From Isoetes taiwanensis (Eukaryota > Streptophyta > Lycopodiopsida > Isoetales > Isoetaceae), in NCBI GenBank assembly GCA_021234155.1, contig JAJEKV010000233.1, forward strand, positions 250,001 through 314,000: a DNA stretch of 64,000 nt. The letters are read 5' to 3'. Shown piece after piece: positions 60,697-64,000 of this stretch. The notes under the pieces are model-generated. The model was given only the letters and a program-made list of their open reading frames with translations, was not told the origin of the DNA and made no database searches. The position numbers were made by a program, and so were the translations under genes. Each line of letters opens with the position of its first letter. Positions within the stretch are counted from its first letter, which is position 1.

Positions 60697-61089
60697 TGAA
60701 CTTGGTTGCCTCTTCATTGTACAGTTGGGTTTGTTTTCATAGCTTTGTTTGTTTTTAGTTGCAGGAGTTATGGAGACTGATGGGGAACCAGTTGCTGGCG
60801 TGGGGCAATCTGCTGTGTCTTTGTCTGAGTCTTTTATTTCGTCTGCTGTAGAGCATTCCATCCGGACCCTGTTGTGTTTTCGGCCAAGCCTGAGGCAGCA
60901 TTTTCTGCTCAGGAGTTCGTGAATAGTGTTATGCTTGTGCAAGAAATACGACAACTAGATGCAGTCATTAGGCATGCACAAAGTGGCTCGGCTATGAACT
61001 GATTTCTTTACATGTTCTTCTTCTGTTGGCTTGTGATTTTGTGTCTGGAGTTGATAAACCTTGATCTGGATTTGTATTACTGAAATAAT

Positions 61090-61330
61090 AGGTATGGTTT
61101 GCTTCTAAATAACGTGTTGAATAAGTTTGAGCAGGCTGCAATTGGTTAGCAGGTATGGTTTGCTAGTTCTGAAATTGGTTGTGGTAAATGCTTGTAAATA
61201 ACGTGTTGAATAAGTTTGAGCAAGCTGCAATTGGTTAACAGGTATGGTTTACTGGTTCTGAAATTGGTTGTGGTAAATGCTTGTAAATATGAAGTGTTGA
61301 ATAAGTTTGAGCAGGCTGCAATTGTTTAAC
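61090..61330 (+). repeat. Three tandem copies of an 89-bp unit
   Basis: AGGTATGGTTTGCT begins units at 61090, 61151 and 61240. The first is shortened by about 28 bp; the other two are 89-91 bp and differ at a few bases. Located about 470 bp after the Rep stop. Could be iteron-like Rep-binding DNA or simple minisatellite growth. Confidence 0.85.
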
Positions 61331-61396
61331 AGAATTGTGTATTGAAATGATGTGCTGGTACTGACCTCTTTGCTTTGTTAGTGGGCTTCGGCCCCT

Positions 61397-61438
61397 AAGC
61401 ATACTAGGCATCCCTCTTGTGGGATACCTAGTATGCTT
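61397..61438. repeat. 18-bp-stem hairpin
   Basis: AAGCATACTAGGCATCCC pairs with GGGATACCTAGTATGCTT, one mismatch, loop TCTTGT. HUH transposons and Rep replicons use stem-loops at or near the nick or termination site, so this is a candidate end structure of the Rep element. Confidence 0.85.
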
Positions 61439-61459
61439 GGATGAGCGTCAGAACTTATA

Positions 61460-61478
61460 CTGGGGTTCGACTCCCCAG
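61460..61478 (+). other. tRNA T-arm-like stem-loop
   Basis: CTGGGGTTCGACTCCCCAG is a perfect T-arm with TTCGACT loop and a good B-box, 22 bases after the large hairpin. No matching A-box or acceptor stem was found, so it is not called a tRNA gene. Confidence 0.5.
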
Positions 61479-61680
61479 ACTCATTGTTTGTGTGGCCCAA
61501 CTTTCAAATTTCAGAGATTGTATTTATTCAATGGTTTGCTTGGCTGATAGGGGTAAGTCAAATATAGGGGATTTGACCCTATCTTGACTTCCATTTGAGG
61601 GCTGGAATTTGATGGCGTGGCATATGCTCTGGCATATGCCACCATCGGATGGTCCCAAAAAATTATTGGACACCCCACAA

Positions 61681-62177
61681 ATGGAATGCACATTCGAATA
61701 AAATCGGAGAAATGTTGGCTGACAATGTGTGTGTAGTCACTCTGTCTACAATGTTTGTGTAGTTAAATTGATTGATACTCTAGGGTATGGTTGCCTCTTA
61801 TTGTGATCAACCCCTCATCCTATCGGCATGACATCGCCATGTGTCATGTCGCACGTCAGATTGCGCCGGGTGGACCCCACGTGTGTTTCCAGTGGACGTT
61901 AAATGGACGTCCTCTGGTCATTAATACACTCCAAATGGAATGCACGTTCGAATAAAATCGGAGAAATGTTGCCTGACAATGTGTGTGTAGTCACTCTGTC
62001 TACAATGCTTGTGTAGTTAAATTGATTGATACTCTAGGGTATGGTTGCCCCTTATTGTGATCAACCCCTCGACCTATTGGCGTGACATCGCCATGTGTCA
62101 TGTCGCACGTCAGATTGCGCCGGGTGGGCCCCACGTGTGTTTCCAGTGGACGTTAAATGGACGTCCTCTTGTCATTA
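61681..62177 (+). repeat. Tandem duplication, 254-bp period, with G-boxes
   Basis: Copies 61681-61923 and 61935-62177 are about 97% alike. Each has a CACGTG G-box (61878-61883, 62132-62137) and TCATGTCGCACGTCAG. It lies directly upstream of the gene starting at 62465, so it may be a duplicated upstream regulatory block. Confidence 0.85.
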
Positions 62178-62389
62178 CGGGCTGATCTTATGCATCAGCG
62201 ACGTTGCCCGCCATCATGCAACTGGTGTCCATAGTTGTGCAACAGAAATCCACACTTGTGCATGTGTTAAGAACCCTGATCAGGCCAATTCAAAAGGCGA
62301 ATTCAATGTGGGTTACTTGGATTTGCTCCCATTTCAGCATTCGATTACCAGACCCTAATTCAAATGCCCAGCTCTCGCTATAGCATCGA

Positions 62390-62402
62390 TCGGGATAAAA
62401 GC
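62390..62402 (+). promoter_or_regulatory. Probable TATA box of the Psq-type gene
   Basis: CGGGATAAAAGCC, about 70 bases before the ATG at 62465, followed by a CT/CA-rich leader (TCTCAAATTTTCAAACTCC). Spacing is right for a plant core promoter. Confidence 0.45.
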
Positions 62403-62464
62403 CAGCCTCTGTCTCAAATTTTCAAACTCCTCAAGATCAGGCTGTGAAGAGCACGATAATATCC

Positions 62465-62715
62465 ATGGTTTCCACAAGAAGACGCAGGGAGATTGGTAGT
62501 GAAGCAAGCAACAGGGTTTCTTCAGCAAAGAAGAGGGTCACTGCGCTCAAGAGGAAGCGTCGTGCACCACAGATCAGTGTTGCAACCCCTACAATGTCAA
62601 ACGAGGCCAGTGGACTGAAGATCAATGGCTGACATTCTGGACGAGGTTAGTGAGTATGGTAGATCTGTTAGGGAGGCATCTAGGAGGTCCGGAATCCCGG
62701 AGTCCACAATAAGGG
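62465..62715 (+). pseudogene. Psq/CENP-B-type HTH gene, N-terminal fragment
   Basis: From ATG 62465 a basic N-terminus (STRRRREIG, KKRVTALKRKRRAP) is followed, after small frame changes near 62600 and 62625, by RGQWTEDQ and then ADILDEVSEYGRSVREASRR and SGIPESTIRD. That is the Psq helix-turn-helix found in pogo/Tigger/CENP-B-like transposases and in derived plant proteins. The DDE part is missing: sequence switches at about 62715-62740 into an oppositely oriented Harbinger gene. So this is a broken transposase or derived gene that still has its promoter. Confidence 0.6.
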
Positions 62716-62739
62716 ATTCTGGACAGAGACCTTTTGTTG

Positions 62740-63886
62740 GGCTTGTAAATCTTCTTACTGAGGAGTTGCCATGATTTTTTCAAAAGACCAAATGCACGTT
62801 CTACAACCATACGAGTTGAAGAGTGCATGTAATTGTACCTGTATGTCTTAGGAGGTAAATTTAAACCTGAAAAAGGCACAATGAGCCACGACAACAATGG
62901 ATATCCCGCATCACCAATTATATATTCTCGAATGCTTTGATTGGATACTTGAACAAAAGGCCCATTCAATCTTTCTTGTCTTTGAACCAGTTGTGCAAAG
63001 TTTGAAACTCGAAGTTGACATGCATCATTGACACTACCTGGATATCCTACAACGACATCTAAAAACTTTGTGTCGCTATCGAGAATGGCCTGCACTAGCA
63101 TAGAAAAATTATGCACTAGCATAGAAAAATTATTTTCTCTATCAAACCAATCAACCTCATTTTCATATTCAGGGAGCTCCATAATGATATGTGTAGCATC
63201 AATGGCTCCACAACAATTTGGAAAACCATGTTTTGCCTGGAACCCACGTTTCATTGCAAGCATATCAGCACCTGTTGGCCACTGTAAATATTGCTGATAA
63301 TTTTTTAAGAAAGCTTCTACAAATTTCAGAGTGATACGTGCAGCTGTAGATGTTCCAACACCAAAGAATTCTGACAAAGACAAAAAGCTTTCCCTATAGC
63401 CAATCTTTTCAATGCAATAGCAACTTGTTTCTGAACTGAAAGAATACGATTTGGAATGGAAGAGAAGGATGGGGGTGTAGGAACCTCTAGATCAGGTTCA
63501 ACCATTTCACAAATATAATGGAATGTTTCTTGTGAAATTCTGAAAAGCTCTTTAAATCTAGCAGCATCAACAATCATAATATAATCTTCAAAATGTAATC
63601 ACCAATGATTTGATCTTGGCCTAATGTACCATTCCCCATACTCGATTCCTGTTAAAGTGCCCCTTGGGAGCCTACATTTATCAAAAAACATAGAACGAAA
63701 AAGCATTGCTGAAAGGGACTTCTGGTGTTCTTCCTCACATCCATCTTCAGCAAGCTCCAAGTATTTGTTGTTGTTGTTGGATTCCTCATCATCGTCTATA
63801 ATTGAATTCACCTCATCCAACAGCTTCAACGCAATTGTCAATGCTTGCAGCAGAAGAACGATTAACAACATATGCTGCCTGTCCAT
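62740..63886 (-). pseudogene. PIF/Harbinger transposase, broken
   Basis: Minus strand. N-terminal region from 63886 (GTLTGIEYGEWYIRPRSNHW), an in-frame TGA at 63599, MIVDAARFKELFRISQETFH, a one-base shift near 63380, then the DDE nuclease: GAIDATHIIMELPEYENEVD (first Asp), GYPGSVNDACQL, YIIGDAGYPLLSWLIVPF (second Asp) and MVVERAFGLLKKSWQLLSKK (catalytic Glu). A 21-bp in-frame tandem duplication around 63098-63140 repeats NFSMLVH/Q. The C-terminal end is replaced at about 62740. Harbinger elements also need a Myb-like second protein, which I do not see. It is inactive as it stands. Confidence 0.85.
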
Positions 63887-64000
63887 GCCTGTGGATGGGC
63901 GGAATTGTAGGACGCCAAAAGGAACCGGAAGCCAAACGGTAAAAGAAAAGGAATAGAAATTGGTTTCAATGGGAATGGTCGCCTACCAATTCTTTGAAGG

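Larger units (their letters stand above)
59440..61480 (+). mobile_element. Candidate Replitron
   Basis: Contains a helicase-less single-tyrosine HUH endonuclease gene, downstream tandem repeats (61090-61330) and an 18-bp-stem hairpin (61397-61438). Replitrons are eukaryotic transposons with a Y1 Rep transposase, known for high copy number in non-seed plants and short direct repeats at or near their ends. I could not identify the ends or a terminal direct repeat here, so limits are approximate. Confidence 0.5.

Noticed and set aside
59372-61480. Integrated CRESS DNA virus
   Set aside because: HLH and YxxK motifs fit, but there is no superfamily-3 helicase (Walker) region and no capsid gene; a Replitron explains it better.

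Overview
The window reads as nuclear DNA of a land plant, most likely a non-seed vascular plant such as a fern. It is AT-rich, intron-split genes sit among many decayed mobile elements, and one element belongs to a class (Replitrons) reported as abundant in non-seed plant genomes. The taxon is an inference; no marker gene fixes the species.

Three host genes can be followed exon by exon with preserved reading phase. (1) A plus-strand kelch-repeat protein (1234-4632, 9 exons, 882 aa). (2) A minus-strand RMI1 homologue, the OB-fold scaffold of the RecQ-Top3 dissolvasome (29783-25465, 10 exons, 558 aa). (3) A minus-strand eIF5-mimic/BZW protein with a C-terminal W2 domain (58968-55505, 9 exons, 411 aa), whose first coding exon holds only five bases.

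The rest is accessory DNA. 10.3-13.4 kb and 16.3-19.3 kb hold two composite elements with the same end blocks. Different host-gene fragments lie between the blocks: ankyrin-BTB in one, PPR plus an RRM-protein piece in the other. A LINE ORF1 relic lies at 14.3-15.3 kb. 30-33 kb has LTR-like and promoter-like duplications. 35.5-40.8 kb is a broken, spliced gene that joins a ParB-like segment to an amino-methyltransferase (DNA N4/N6 type). 45.7-52.0 kb is a nested pair of LINEs. 53.5-54.6 kb holds SINE-like DNA.

The most notable element is at 59.4-61.5 kb: a single-tyrosine HUH (Rep) endonuclease gene with an HLH motif and a YCMK tyrosine motif, lacking a helicase. It is followed by three tandem repeats of about 89 bp and a near-perfect 18-bp hairpin, and it fits a Replitron. 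The right edge holds the first part of a Psq/CENP-B-type helix-turn-helix gene with its own promoter, running head-on into a broken PIF/Harbinger transposase.

The host genes are unrelated in pathway (DNA recombination, translation control, kelch scaffold), so no operon-like logic is expected. The mobile part shows SINE, LINE, Replitron, Harbinger and gene-capturing elements all contributing to the region.
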